In this document: positions 49,132 to 57,841 of the stretch, piece after piece
Position numbering within the stretch: the stretch's first letter is position 1
Layout: every line of letters starts with the position of its first letter
From: Streptomyces alfalfae
Lineage (GTDB): Bacteria > Actinomycetota > Actinomycetes > Streptomycetales > Streptomycetaceae
Length of the DNA stretch: 64,000 bases
NCBI RefSeq assembly: GCF_004127445.1
Contig: NZ_QEXM01000013.1
Location: forward strand, 62,001 to 126,000
Direction of reading: 5' to 3'
Notes under the pieces: model-generated
Told to the model about the DNA's origin: nothing
The model's database searches: none
What the model saw: only the letters and a program-made list of their open reading frames with translations
Program-made: the position numbers and the translations under genes

Positions 49132-49432
49132 GCATGCCCCCTGAGTAGTTCCTCGGACAACTCGTCATTGTGGGCAGGGCGACTGGGCGAACTCTGTATG
49201 CCGTCTGTAGAAGCAACTGGATTCCCGTCGCGCGGCGCGTGACCGCGTCGCGGGAAGGGACCGTGTCCGTTCGCGGTGCGGGAGCGGGCCCTGGAAGTCG
49301 GTGGCACACGAAAATGCGGCCTCTGTGGAGCGGGGGGGAGGAAAACCCGCTCCACGGAGGCCGCTTCGGCGATGCTTCAGAGAAAACACCGGGCGAGTGC
49401 CGCGATCCGGGCCCGCCGCGCGAGCCGCCACG
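49132..49432. other. 301-bp intergenic region with terminator hairpin
   Basis: It lies between the efflux pump's 3' end and the start of the LuxR-type gene. The strong hairpin at 49316-49364 is listed separately. The remainder should hold the promoter of the LuxR-type gene; no clear motif was found. Confidence 0.5.
49316..49364 (-). terminator. Long-stem terminator after the efflux pump gene
   Basis: A 19-bp stem with one G-U type mismatch (left arm GCGGCCTCTGTGGAGCGGG, right arm 49346-49364) around an 11-nt loop. It lies 68 bp beyond the stop codon of the efflux gene on the minus strand. Confidence 0.75.
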
Positions 49433-50881
49433 TCACGGCTTGGGGGCTTCCTCGGTGACGGCCCGCTCGGGCCGGGGCAGAACGAGGACCACGATGAGGA
49501 CGGCGCAGACGAGGAGTCCGGCGCCGGCGAGCATACCGAGCGCGTACCCGTCGGTGAGGGTGCCGGGTGTGATCGTCTCCCCGGTGCGGTCGTTGGCGGC
49601 GGTTCCCAGGGCGGCGAGGCCGAGCGCGGCGCCGATCTGGCGCGTGCTGTTGAGCACGCCGGACGCGGCGCCCGCCTCGTGGGGCGCGACGCCGCCGGTG
49701 GCGATGGAGACGGTCGGCGCGAGGCAGAGCCCGATGCCGACGCTGGCGACGACCGACGGGCCGAGGGCGTCGACCAGGAACGAGCCGTCGGCGCGGATGA
49801 GGCCGAACCAGGCGAAGCCGGCCGCGGCGAGCGTGCCGCCGGTGATCAGGACGTGCCGGGGGGCGAACTTGTAGCCCAGCCGGACGGCGAGGGTGGAGCC
49901 GATGATGACGCCCAGCGTGAACGGCAGGAACTCCACGCCGGTGCGGGCGGGGCTGCTGTCGAGCACCCGCTGGAGGTAGAGGGAGACGAAGTACAGCAGG
50001 GAGGCCATGGCGCCGCCGAACAGGAGCGCGAAGAGGTTGGCGCCCGCGAGCGAGCGGTTGGCCAGCAGGCCGAGGCGGATCAGGGGGTCGCGCTTGGTGG
50101 TCCGCTCGACCTGGACGAACGCGGCCAGCAGGACGACGGCGACCGCCAGAGTGGTCAAGGTGGCCGTGGAGGTCCACGGGTGCTGTTCGGTGCGCACCAC
50201 GCCGAACACCAGCAGGGCCGCGCCGGCCGTGGCGAGCACGGCGCCCAGGACGTCCGGGCGGCCTCGGCGCGTCGAGGGGCCGTCCTGGGCGATGCCGCGC
50301 CAGGCCAGGGCCAGCGCCAGGGCGGCCATCGGCAGGTTGATGTACATCACCCACTGCCAGCCCGCGTACTGGGTGAGGAGGCCGCCGGCCAGAACGCCGG
50401 CGGCGCCGCCCGCGGCGTTCACCCCGCTCCAGATGCCGAAGGCCCGCACCCGTTCCTTGCCGCCGGGGAAGGTGGAGGCGAGCAGGGCCAGCGCGGCCGG
50501 CGCCAGCGCGGCGGCGCCGACGCCCTGGGCGGCACGGGCGGCCACCAGTTGCCCCGGCGCCTGTGCGAGGCCGCCGACGAGCGAGGCCAGCCCGAACAGG
50601 CCGAGCCCGGTCAGCATCACGCGCTTGTGCCCGTACCGGTCGGCGATCTTGCCGCCCAGCAGGAGCAGGCCGCCGAAGGTGAGGGCGTAGGCGTGGATCA
50701 CCCACGTCAGGCCCACCTCGCTGAAGCCGAGCCCGCTGCCGATGCGGGGAAGCCCGACGTTCACCACCGTCAGGTCCAGCGACACCATGAACTGCACCAC
50801 GGAGACCGCGGCGAGGGTGGTGCCGGGCCGGGCGCCGCTCGCGGCGAGTGTCTTCTGACTCGTGAATTGCGTGCTTGCCAC
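49433..50881 (-). CDS. MFS drug efflux pump (DHA2/EmrB type)
   Basis: A 482-residue membrane protein with about 14 hydrophobic segments. MFS motifs: the TM1 region QFMVSLDLTVVNVGLP, GGKIADRYGHKRV in the TM2-3 loop, and GVNAAGGAAGVLAGGLL in the TM5 region typical of drug antiporters. It is divergent from a TetR gene 130 bp away with palindromes between them, a standard self-regulated efflux pair. It may export the cluster product, giving self-resistance, or be a general drug pump captured at this site. Confidence 0.93.
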   Translation of the reverse strand: MASTQFTSQKTLAASGARPGTTLAAVSVVQFMVSLDLTVVNVGLPRIGSGLGFSEVGLTWVIHAYALTFGGLLLLGGKIADRYGHKRVMLTGLGLFGLASLVGGLAQAPGQLVAARAAQGVGAAALAPAALALLASTFPGGKERVRAFGIWSGVNAAGGAAGVLAGGLLTQYAGWQWVMYINLPMAALALALAWRGIAQDGPSTRRGRPDVLGAVLATAGAALLVFGVVRTEQHPWTSTATLTTLAVAVVLLAAFVQVERTTKRDPLIRLGLLANRSLAGANLFALLFGGAMASLLYFVSLYLQRVLDSSPARTGVEFLPFTLGVIIGSTLAVRLGYKFAPRHVLITGGTLAAAGFAWFGLIRADGSFLVDALGPSVVASVGIGLCLAPTVSIATGGVAPHEAGAASGVLNSTRQIGAALGLAALGTAANDRTGETITPGTLTDGYALGMLAGAGLLVCAVLIVVLVLPRPERAVTEEAPKP

Positions 50882-50905
50882 CGCACCCAGCCTCTCTGCG
50901 TCTGC

Positions 50906-50915
50906 CGACCGGTCG
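50906..50915. promoter_or_regulatory. Palindrome, possible TetR operator 1
   Basis: CGACCGGTCG, a perfect 10-bp palindrome in the gap between the divergent efflux and TetR genes. The same string also occurs in coding sequence, so by itself it is weak evidence. Confidence 0.4.
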
Positions 50916-50962
50916 AATTTCCGGACAGTGCTCAGAAATTAGCAGCGCAGGCGGTGAGGTGT

Positions 50963-50977
50963 CGACCGGACCGGTCG
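50963..50977. promoter_or_regulatory. Palindrome, possible TetR operator 2
   Basis: CGACCGG-A-CCGGTCG, a perfect 7-1-7 inverted repeat 35 bp upstream of the TetR start. It is the best candidate operator for the divergent pair and resembles the palindrome at 50906-50915. Confidence 0.5.
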
Positions 50978-51011
50978 CACACCGGCTCTCACCAGGGGGC
51001 ATGATGGGGCG

Positions 51012-51704
51012 ATGCCCCGATCGAACACATCGCGTCGGCCTGTCGGACGACCTCCGGTGACCTCCCGCAAGCAGATCCTGGCCGCGGCCCGCGTGCTCAT
51101 CGACGAGCACGGCTGGGAGAAGCTCACGATCCGCCGGCTCGCGGCGGAGATGGGCCTCGGATCGACGACCCTGTACACACATGTGCCGGGCAAGGAAGAC
51201 CTGCTGTTCCTGCTGATCCACGAGTACGCGGAGCAGATCCCGCACCCCGAGCTGCCGAGCAGGCCGCAGGACCGGATCGTCGCGGCCGCCGTCGCGATCC
51301 ACGACGGCCTCGCGGCGTGGCCCTGGGCGGCGGAGGTCCTCACCACGGACGGGTTCATCGCCCGGCTCGGCGACTCGTTCCTGTCGCTGGTGGAGACGAT
51401 CCTGGCCGGGGTCGTCGACGCCGGCCGCACGCCGGACGACTCCGTCCGGATCTTCCGCAGCATCTGGTACTACACGGTCGGCGAGATCCTGGTGCGCACC
51501 CACACCCGCCACCGCGAGATGGACGAGCGCGACCCCGCCCGCCTCAACGCCTACTTCGGCAACGCCGACGGCGGCCAGGCCCGCCTCCCGCACCTGGCCG
51601 CCGTCGCCGACCGGTGGGGAGCGCTGGCCGGGCAGGACACCTTCGCCCAGGGGCTGCGCGCGTTCGTCGACGGCCTGCTCGCCCATCCCCCGCAACCGGC
51701 CTGA
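51012..51704 (+). CDS. TetR-family repressor of the efflux pump
   Basis: A 230-residue TetR protein: N-terminal HTH (LTIRRLAAEMGLGSTTLYTHV), then a C-terminal domain of the classic drug-binding TetR type (WPWAAEVLTTDGFIARLGDSFL). It is divergent from the MFS pump, which it probably represses until a drug or the cluster product binds. It is not of the ArpA type. Two palindromes lie in the shared promoter region and another of identical sequence abuts the StrR-type box after its 3' end. Confidence 0.9.
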   Translation: MPRSNTSRRPVGRPPVTSRKQILAAARVLIDEHGWEKLTIRRLAAEMGLGSTTLYTHVPGKEDLLFLLIHEYAEQIPHPELPSRPQDRIVAAAVAIHDGLAAWPWAAEVLTTDGFIARLGDSFLSLVETILAGVVDAGRTPDDSVRIFRSIWYYTVGEILVRTHTRHREMDERDPARLNAYFGNADGGQARLPHLAAVADRWGALAGQDTFAQGLRAFVDGLLAHPPQPA

Positions 51705-51706
51705 TC

Positions 51707-51735
51707 GTTCAACCGTCCCGCCCGGGCAGTTGAAC
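51707..51735. promoter_or_regulatory. StrR-type box 5, upstream of the carboxylase operon
   Basis: GTTCAACCG, 11 bp, then CAGTTGAAC: arms and spacer match the StrR/NovG consensus well. It ends 188 bp before the carboxylase start, within the 219-bp gap after the TetR gene. It suggests that the right-hand operon (51924-59614) belongs to the same regulon as the PKS operon. Confidence 0.8.
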
Positions 51736-51744
51736 GACCGGTCG
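51735..51744. promoter_or_regulatory. Palindrome abutting StrR-type box 5
   Basis: CGACCGGTCG, identical to the palindrome in the efflux/TetR promoter region, sharing one base with the end of the StrR-type box. It might let the TetR protein compete at the carboxylase promoter, but the short GC-rich string could be chance. Confidence 0.3.
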
Positions 51745-51923
51745 GGCCCGCGACCGCACGGGATTCCCTCCGCATACGCCTGCATGAATTCTGCACAGCC
51801 TTTTATGAATTTCTCAGGCGTCCGTATTCGTCATTCATTTTCACGCACTACCGCCACCTCCGAGATATATCATCCGAATCCCCGTCATGACTGGGGCATT
51901 GATGACCCGGTTGAGGAGGCAGA

Positions 51924-53504
51924 ATGGGCACCATGCGGGATGCGGTCGACGACCTGCATCGACGCTGTGAAGCCATTGACGCACGTACGGTCCGGATGGC
52001 CGAGAAGCAGCATTCACAGGGCAGGATGACCGCTCAGGAACGCATAGATCTTCTTCTGGACCCCGGTTCCTTCGTCGAGATCGACCGGTTCGCGCGCCCC
52101 GGGTCCGAAGCGGACACGGACGGCGAGTACGGCGACGGCGTCATCACCGGATACGGGGAGATCGACGGCCGCACCGTCTGCGTCTTCAGCCAGGACGCCA
52201 GCTACAAGGGAGGCTCGCTCGGCAAGGTGCACGGCCGCCGCATCCTGAAGATCATGGAACTGGCGATGAAGACGGGGCGGCCCCTGATCGGCATCAACGA
52301 CGGGGGCGGCGCCCGCATCCAGGAGGGTGTGGAGTCCCAGGCGATGTACGGGGAGATCTTCCAGCGCAACGTACAGGCGTCGGGCCAGATCCCGCAGATC
52401 TCGTTGATCATGGGCTACTGCGCGGGCGGCGCCTCGTACTCCCCCGCGCTCACCGACTTCGTGGTCATGGTCGACCAGACCTCACACATGTTCATCACCG
52501 GCCCCGACGTGGTGAAGACGGTCACCGGCGAGGACGTCGGCTTCGAGGACCTCGGCGGCGGCAGGACGCACAGCACGAAGTCGGGCAACGTGCACTACCT
52601 GGGCGCCGACGAAGAGGACGCCCTCTCCTACGTCAGGGTGCTGCTCTCGCACCTGCCGGACAACAACGCCTGCGAGGCCCCCGTCTTCGACGCCATGGAC
52701 TGGACGGGCAGGCCGCTGGTCGACCGGGCCCCGCTGGACCTGGAGAAGAAGCTGAACTCGCTGATCCCGGACTCGCCGACCGAGCCGTACGACATGCACG
52801 AGGCCATCGAGGGCGTGGTCGACGACGGTGAGTTCCTGGAGGTCCAGGAGCTGTTCGCGCGAAACATCCTCGTGGGGTTCGCCCGCGTCGAGGGCCGCAG
52901 CGTCGGCATCGTCGCAAACCAGCCGCTGCACTTCGCCGGCTGTCTCGACATCGACGCCGCCGAGAAGGCGGCGCGCTTCGTGCGCACCTGCAACGCGTTC
53001 AACGTGCCGATCCTGACCTTCGTGGACGTGCCCGGCTTCCTGCCCGGCACCACCCAGGAGTGGAGCGGCATCATCCGGCGCGGCGCGAAGCTCATCTACG
53101 CCTACGCCGAGGCGACGGTCCCCATGGTCACCGTGATCACGCGCAAGGCGTACGGCGCCGGGTACGACGTGCTGGGCTCCAAGCACCTCGGCGCGGACGT
53201 CAACCTGGCCTGGCCCAGCGCGGAGATCGCGATCATGGGGGCACAGGGCGCGACGAGCATCGTGCACCGCCGCCGGCTGGCGAAGGTGCGCGAGGAGGGC
53301 GGGGACGTCGAGGCGGTCCGGGCGGAGCTGGAACGGGAGTACCAGGACCGCTACTGCACGCCGTACGTGGCGGCCGAACTCGGCTACATCGACGGGGTCA
53401 TCACCCCCGCGGACACCCGCAAGCACGTCGCCGGAGCCCTGCGCGCGCTGCGCAACGAAGCGGTCCCCGCGCCACGGGCGCACCGGGGCAACATCCCCCT
53501 GTGA
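51924..53504 (+). CDS. Acyl-CoA carboxylase beta subunit (carboxyltransferase, PccB type)
   Basis: A 526-residue carboxyltransferase. N-terminal half: [44 protein letters not shown]-terminal half: [39 protein letters not shown]. It moves carboxybiotin CO2 to an acyl-CoA. The residue that separates propionyl from acetyl preference in Streptomyces enzymes (Asp422 of PccB) is Asp here (Asp415), favouring propionyl-CoA or a larger acyl-CoA. No biotin carboxylase subunit is in the window, so it would borrow the housekeeping alpha subunit. The ATG at 51924 follows GAGGAGG; the ATG at 51933 is an alternative. It heads an operon downstream of a StrR-type box and probably supplies methylmalonyl- or alkylmalonyl-CoA. 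Confidence 0.94.
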   Translation: MGTMRDAVDDLHRRCEAIDARTVRMAEKQHSQGRMTAQERIDLLLDPGSFVEIDRFARPGSEADTDGEYGDGVITGYGEIDGRTVCVFSQDASYKGGSLGKVHGRRILKIMELAMKTGRPLIGINDGGGARIQEGVESQAMYGEIFQRNVQASGQIPQISLIMGYCAGGASYSPALTDFVVMVDQTSHMFITGPDVVKTVTGEDVGFEDLGGGRTHSTKSGNVHYLGADEEDALSYVRVLLSHLPDNNACEAPVFDAMDWTGRPLVDRAPLDLEKKLNSLIPDSPTEPYDMHEAIEGVVDDGEFLEVQELFARNILVGFARVEGRSVGIVANQPLHFAGCLDIDAAEKAARFVRTCNAFNVPILTFVDVPGFLPGTTQEWSGIIRRGAKLIYAYAEATVPMVTVITRKAYGAGYDVLGSKHLGADVNLAWPSAEIAIMGAQGATSIVHRRRLAKVREEGGDVEAVRAELEREYQDRYCTPYVAAELGYIDGVITPADTRKHVAGALRALRNEAVPAPRAHRGNIPL

Positions 53505-53553
53505 TCCCGCCCGGGGAAAAGGACCACGGCCGCGGTCACGGCACCGTCGAATA

Positions 53554-53604
53554 ATGCGGCCGGCCGCCGCATCACGCCTGTGCACTCTTGAGCGCAAGGC
53601 GTGA
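53554..53604. other. Two small hairpins after the carboxylase gene
   Basis: ATGCGGC/GCCGCAT at 53554-53572 and TCACGCCT/AGGCGTGA at 53572-53604, in the 200-bp gap before the KASIII-like gene. They may be a weak terminator or a regulatory site. The AT-richer DNA just after (AATTTAATATG) could hold a promoter for the next gene. Confidence 0.4.
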
Positions 53605-53704
53605 GAATTTAATATGCGGACCATCCGGGCGGCGCTGGTAGCGTGAAATCCATTCCGGCGGAGGAATTCTATCCGCGGGCATCGAAACTCGGAGGAAGTG
53701 AAGA

Positions 53705-54772
53705 ATGACCGCTCCTGTCTACATCACGTCGGCAGCCGCCTGGATTCCGCCCGCCGAATCGGCCAGAGAAGCAGTGGCCGAAGGCAAGTACGCTGCCGAG
53801 GATTTCGAAGAGAACAAAATGCTCTGCCTGCCGGTCGTCGCGGACGAGACCTCGGTCCCCGACATGGCGGCCTACGCGGCGCGGCGCGCGCTCGACCGTG
53901 CCGCGCACGTGGTCGGCGGCAGACTCGACGCGCTCGTGCACGCCTCCGTGTACCACCAGGGCCGCGACTACTGCTGGACCTCGGGCCCGTACATCCAACG
54001 GGAGCTGGGCATCACCGGCGCCTTCGCGGTGAACGTGCAGCAGCTGTCGAACGGCGGCATGGTCGCGATGGACCTGGCGGTGTCCCAGCTCCAGGCCGGC
54101 CGCGGGACGAGCGCCATGGTCACCACGTCGGACCGGTTCTGCCTGCCCGGCATGGACCGGTGGCGGGGCGCGTACGGCATCGTCGTCGGCGACGGGGCCA
54201 CGGCCATGGTGCTCTCCACCGCCGGCGGCTTCGCCCGCGTACACGCCATCGGGTCCTACACCGACGCCTCGCTGGAGCCGCTGCACCGCGGCAACCACCC
54301 CTTCACCACGTCCCCGCAGCCCAAGGTCGACGACCTGCGCGCGCCCAAGAAGTCCTACCTGGCCAAGGTCGGCAAGGAGTCGGTGATGCAGCGCGCCGAG
54401 GTGGCGCTGCAGGACATCGTCGGCTCGGTGCTGGACAAGACCGGCCACAAGCTCGACGACTTCGCCAAGATCCTGATGCCCAACATGGGCCACGGCCTGA
54501 TGACCGCCCAGTTCCTGGAGCCGCTGGGCATCACCGCCGACCGCTCGCTGATGGACTGGGGCCGCTACACGGGGCACCTGGGCGCGGGCGACCTGCTCGC
54601 GGGAGTGGCCCGCGTGGTGGAGAAGAAGCTCGTCCGCGAGGGCGACCTGGTTCTCCTGGTCAGCGCCGGCGGCGGTTACTCACTGACCGTGGCGGTGCTG
54701 GAGATCGAGTCGGTTCCGGAGTGGCCCGAGGCCACCACGGACTTCGCCCTGCCCGCCGACGTCACGGAATGA
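53705..54772 (+). CDS. KASIII-like protein with altered active site
   Basis: A 355-residue thiolase-fold protein resembling KASIII. The position of the catalytic Cys is Ser115 (NVQQLSNGGM), the PHQAN region reads MPNMGHG with Asn260 where His is expected, and the GN-x-GAAS loop reads GRYTGHLGAG. The GDGATAMVL and SAGGGYSL segments of the fold remain. It cannot be a normal Cys-dependent ketosynthase. DpsC in the daunorubicin pathway also uses Ser, and CerJ/ChlB3 show that KASIII folds can be acyltransferases, but the loss of His makes this one more divergent. An acyltransferase role or a non-catalytic partner of the intact KASIII encoded 8 bp downstream is possible. The start has GGAGGAAG upstream. 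Confidence 0.88.
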   Translation: MTAPVYITSAAAWIPPAESAREAVAEGKYAAEDFEENKMLCLPVVADETSVPDMAAYAARRALDRAAHVVGGRLDALVHASVYHQGRDYCWTSGPYIQRELGITGAFAVNVQQLSNGGMVAMDLAVSQLQAGRGTSAMVTTSDRFCLPGMDRWRGAYGIVVGDGATAMVLSTAGGFARVHAIGSYTDASLEPLHRGNHPFTTSPQPKVDDLRAPKKSYLAKVGKESVMQRAEVALQDIVGSVLDKTGHKLDDFAKILMPNMGHGLMTAQFLEPLGITADRSLMDWGRYTGHLGAGDLLAGVARVVEKKLVREGDLVLLVSAGGGYSLTVAVLEIESVPEWPEATTDFALPADVTE

Positions 54773-54780
54773 GGCCGCCC

Positions 54781-55776
54781 ATGACCGTGCCCTCAGCACA
54801 TGTCGCGATACTCGGCACCGGGGCCTACGTCCCGGACCGCGTCGTGTCCAACACCGAGGTCGGCGCGCCCGCCGGGGTCGACGACGCCTGGATCGCACGC
54901 AAGACCGCCATCCGCGAGCGCCGGTGGGCCGCGCCGGGGCAGGCCACCTCCGACCTCGCCACCGGCGCCGCGCGCAGGGCCCTGGACGCGGCGGGGATCA
55001 CGGCGGACCAGCTGTCCACCATCGTGGTCGCCACCTCGACCCCGGACCACAAGCAGCCGGCCACGGCGGTGTTCGTGCACCGGAACCTGGGCGGGGCCGC
55101 GCCCGGCGTCTCGGCGTTCGACGTGAACGCGGTCTGCGCCGGCTTCACCTTCGCCCTCGACGTGGCCCACGGGATCATCGCCAAGTCCGGCGGCTACGGG
55201 CTGGTCATCGGCGCCGACCTGTACTCCCAGATCCTGGACCCGGCGGACAAGAAGACCGTGATCCTCTTCGGTGACGGCGCCGGCGCCGCGGTCATCGGCG
55301 CGGGTGAGGCCGGCCACCACATCCGTACGACGGCGTTCCACATGTACAGCGACCTGTCCGACCTCGTCGTCGTGCCGGCGGGCGGCAGCAGGCTGCCGCA
55401 CGACCCGCAGACGCACGCCGCGGGCCTGCAGTACTTCTCGATGGAGGGGCGCGCCATCCGGGACTTCATCATCAACACGGTGCCCGGGCTGGTGAAGCAG
55501 TTCCTGCACGACTGCGAGGTGCTGCCCACCGACATCGACCACCTGATCCCGCACCAGGCCAACGGGGTCATGCTCGACGACCTGTGGGCCAAGCTCGACC
55601 TGCCGAGCGCCACGCTGCACCGCACGGTCGGCGCGTTCGGCAACGTCGGCTCCGCGTCGGTCCCGCTCACCCTCGACCAGGCGGCCCGCTCCGGGGAGCT
55701 GCGCCGGGGCGACCGGGTGCTGATGCTCGGCATGGGCGGCGGGTTCGCCGTCTCCCTGACGCTGATCGACTGGTGA
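54781..55776 (+). CDS. KASIII (FabH-like) ketosynthase
   Basis: A 331-residue KASIII with a complete triad: Cys119 (NAVCAGF), His258 (IPHQAN) and Asn288 (FGNVGSAS). The ATG lies 8 bp after the KASIII-like gene and 25 bp before the aldo/keto reductase. Together with that reductase it could build a short 3-oxo- then 3-hydroxyacyl intermediate for a starter or extender unit. It is the second intact KASIII in the window, so two distinct substrates are likely. Confidence 0.92.
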   Translation: MTVPSAHVAILGTGAYVPDRVVSNTEVGAPAGVDDAWIARKTAIRERRWAAPGQATSDLATGAARRALDAAGITADQLSTIVVATSTPDHKQPATAVFVHRNLGGAAPGVSAFDVNAVCAGFTFALDVAHGIIAKSGGYGLVIGADLYSQILDPADKKTVILFGDGAGAAVIGAGEAGHHIRTTAFHMYSDLSDLVVVPAGGSRLPHDPQTHAAGLQYFSMEGRAIRDFIINTVPGLVKQFLHDCEVLPTDIDHLIPHQANGVMLDDLWAKLDLPSATLHRTVGAFGNVGSASVPLTLDQAARSGELRRGDRVLMLGMGGGFAVSLTLIDW

Positions 55777-55801
55777 CCAGGTCGCTGGAGAGGAGACGGT
55801 C

Positions 55802-56836
55802 ATGGAATACCGACGGCTCGGAGCCTCCGGTCTGCACGTCCCGGTCCTGAGTCTGGGCGCGGCCACGTTCGGCGGCCGCGGCAGCCTGTTCAGCGCCTGG
55901 GGCAACACCGACGAGCAGCAGGCGCGGGGCATGGTCGACATCTGTCTGGACGCCGGTGTGTCGATGTTCGACACCGCCGACGTCTACTCGGACGGGGAGT
56001 CGGAGAAGCTGCTCGGCGCGGCGATCGCCGGGCGCCGGGACCGGGTGCTGCTGTCCACCAAGACGGGCACTCCCACCGGTGACGGGCCCGGCGAGATGGG
56101 CTCGGGGCGGGCCCGGCTGATCAAGGCGGTCGAGGGGTCGCTGCGCCGTCTGCGCGTGGAGCACATCGACCTGTTCCAGTTGCACGTCTTCGACTCCGGC
56201 ACCCCGGTCGAGGAGACGCTCGCGGCCCTGGACGACCTGGTCCGCTCGGGCAAGATCCGCTACGTGGGCGCGTCGAACTTCGCCGGCTGGCAGCTGATGA
56301 AGTCCCTGGCCGCCGCCGACCGGCGCGGCTTTCCCCGCTATGTCGCCCATCAGGTCTACTACTCGCTCGCCGGCCGTGACTACGAGTGGGAGCTCATGCC
56401 GCTCGCCCACGACCAGGGCGTGGGCGCGGTGGTGTGGAGCCCGCTGGGCTGGGGCCGCCTGACGGGGAAGGTCCGCCGCGGACAGCCGCTGCCGGAGGCG
56501 AGCCGACTGCACCGTACGGCCGCGGCCGCACCGCCGATCGACGACGAGCGGCTGTACGACCTGGTCGACGTGCTCGACGACATCGCCGCGGAGACGGGCC
56601 GGACCGTGCCTCAAGTGGCGCTGAACTGGCTCCTGACCCGGCCGACAGTGGCGACGGTCATCATCGGTGCGCGCAACGAGCAGCAGTTGCGGGACAACCT
56701 GGGCGCGGTCGGCTGGCAGCTGGACGCCGAGCAGTTGTCCCGGCTCGACAAGGCCAGTTCGGTCACCGCGCCGTACCCGTACCACATGTACAGCCGGCTG
56801 CGCGGATTCAAACCGTTGAGTCCTTCGCTGGTGTGA
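55802..56836 (+). CDS. Aldo/keto reductase
   Basis: A 344-residue NADPH-dependent reductase of the AKR superfamily: FDTADVYSDGESE (Asp and Tyr), LSTKTG (Lys) and LFQLHVFD (His) form the catalytic tetrad, and the C-terminal VIIGARNEQQLRDNLGA binds the cofactor. It belongs to the group that includes voltage-channel beta subunit-like and general stress AKRs. In this operon it probably reduces a ketone or aldehyde in a precursor or in the final product. GGAGAGGAG precedes the ATG. Confidence 0.92.
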   Translation: MEYRRLGASGLHVPVLSLGAATFGGRGSLFSAWGNTDEQQARGMVDICLDAGVSMFDTADVYSDGESEKLLGAAIAGRRDRVLLSTKTGTPTGDGPGEMGSGRARLIKAVEGSLRRLRVEHIDLFQLHVFDSGTPVEETLAALDDLVRSGKIRYVGASNFAGWQLMKSLAAADRRGFPRYVAHQVYYSLAGRDYEWELMPLAHDQGVGAVVWSPLGWGRLTGKVRRGQPLPEASRLHRTAAAAPPIDDERLYDLVDVLDDIAAETGRTVPQVALNWLLTRPTVATVIIGARNEQQLRDNLGAVGWQLDAEQLSRLDKASSVTAPYPYHMYSRLRGFKPLSPSLV

Positions 56837-56857
56837 CGCAAGGAGAGTTCCTTGGGC

Positions 56858-57787
56858 ATGGACCGTTTCGTCCGCGCATTGATCAAGTGGCAGGCCGGCG
56901 GGCGACCCGAACCGGCGCGCACCCTCCCCGTGGCGCAGGTGCGCGCCCGCTACGCCGCGCAGGCGGCTCACGCGCGCGGCGGCGCCGCGCGGGATGCGGG
57001 CATCGAGACGAAGGACCACGTGCTGGACGCCGTCGACGGCGAGTTCGGCGTCCGGACGTATCTGCCGCCCACCGACCGGGGGCGTCTGGTGACGTATCTG
57101 CACGGGGGCGGGTGGGTGGTCGGTGACGTCGACACGCACGATCCGGTGTGCCGTCGTGTCGCCGGCGTCCTCGGCGCGGTCGTCGTCTCCGTCGGCTACC
57201 GGCGTGCGCCGGAGCACCCGCACCCCGGGCCGCTGCGGGACGGCATCGCCGCCTCGGAGTGGGCGGACCGCGCCTTCCCCGGCCGCCACCACGTGATCGC
57301 CGGGGACAGCGCGGGCGGGGCCCTGGCCGTCGGGACCGCGATGCACCACCGTGACCACGGCGGCATCCGGTTCGCCGCGCAGCTGCTGGTGTATCCGCCG
57401 GCCGACCCCTACCTTCGGTCGCCGTCCGTCCGCCGGTACGGCACGGGGTACCTGTCGGAGGTCGACGACCTGCGCTGGTACTACGACCAGTACGTTCCGG
57501 ACCCGGCACGCCGCGCGGACCGGGAGATCGACCTGCTGGGCGCCGATCACCGGGGGCTGCCGCCCACCGTGGTCGGCACGGCCGAGTTCGACCCGTTGCA
57601 CGACGAGGGTGTCGAGCTCGCGGTGCGCCTGGCGGCCCACGGCGTCGAGGTGCACCACGTGCCCGCTCCGGGGCTGGTGCACGGATACCTCCTCATGGCC
57701 GACATCGTCCCGGCCGCCGCGGTGGCGACGAAGAAGGTGCTGACGGCGGTGGAACAGATGCTGGCCCCGATGCCCATGGCGCAGTAG
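56858..57787 (+). CDS. Alpha/beta hydrolase, HSL-type esterase
   Basis: A 309-residue hydrolase of the hormone-sensitive lipase family: oxyanion motif HGGGW, nucleophile GDSAGG (Ser151), acid in EFDPLHDE, base in GLVHGY. The ATG at 56858 follows AGGAGA by 11 bp; a TTG at 56852 is the alternative. It may cleave an ester or thioester intermediate, or catalyse deacylation or transacylation. It sits between the aldo/keto reductase and the fatty acyl-AMP ligase genes. The substrate is not evident. Confidence 0.9.
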   Translation: MDRFVRALIKWQAGGRPEPARTLPVAQVRARYAAQAAHARGGAARDAGIETKDHVLDAVDGEFGVRTYLPPTDRGRLVTYLHGGGWVVGDVDTHDPVCRRVAGVLGAVVVSVGYRRAPEHPHPGPLRDGIAASEWADRAFPGRHHVIAGDSAGGALAVGTAMHHRDHGGIRFAAQLLVYPPADPYLRSPSVRRYGTGYLSEVDDLRWYYDQYVPDPARRADREIDLLGADHRGLPPTVVGTAEFDPLHDEGVELAVRLAAHGVEVHHVPAPGLVHGYLLMADIVPAAAVATKKVLTAVEQMLAPMPMAQ

Positions 57788-57841
57788 CGCCGATGACCCC
57801 GTTCCGCTCGAAATCCCCGCATGCATGAGGAGATCCGACCC

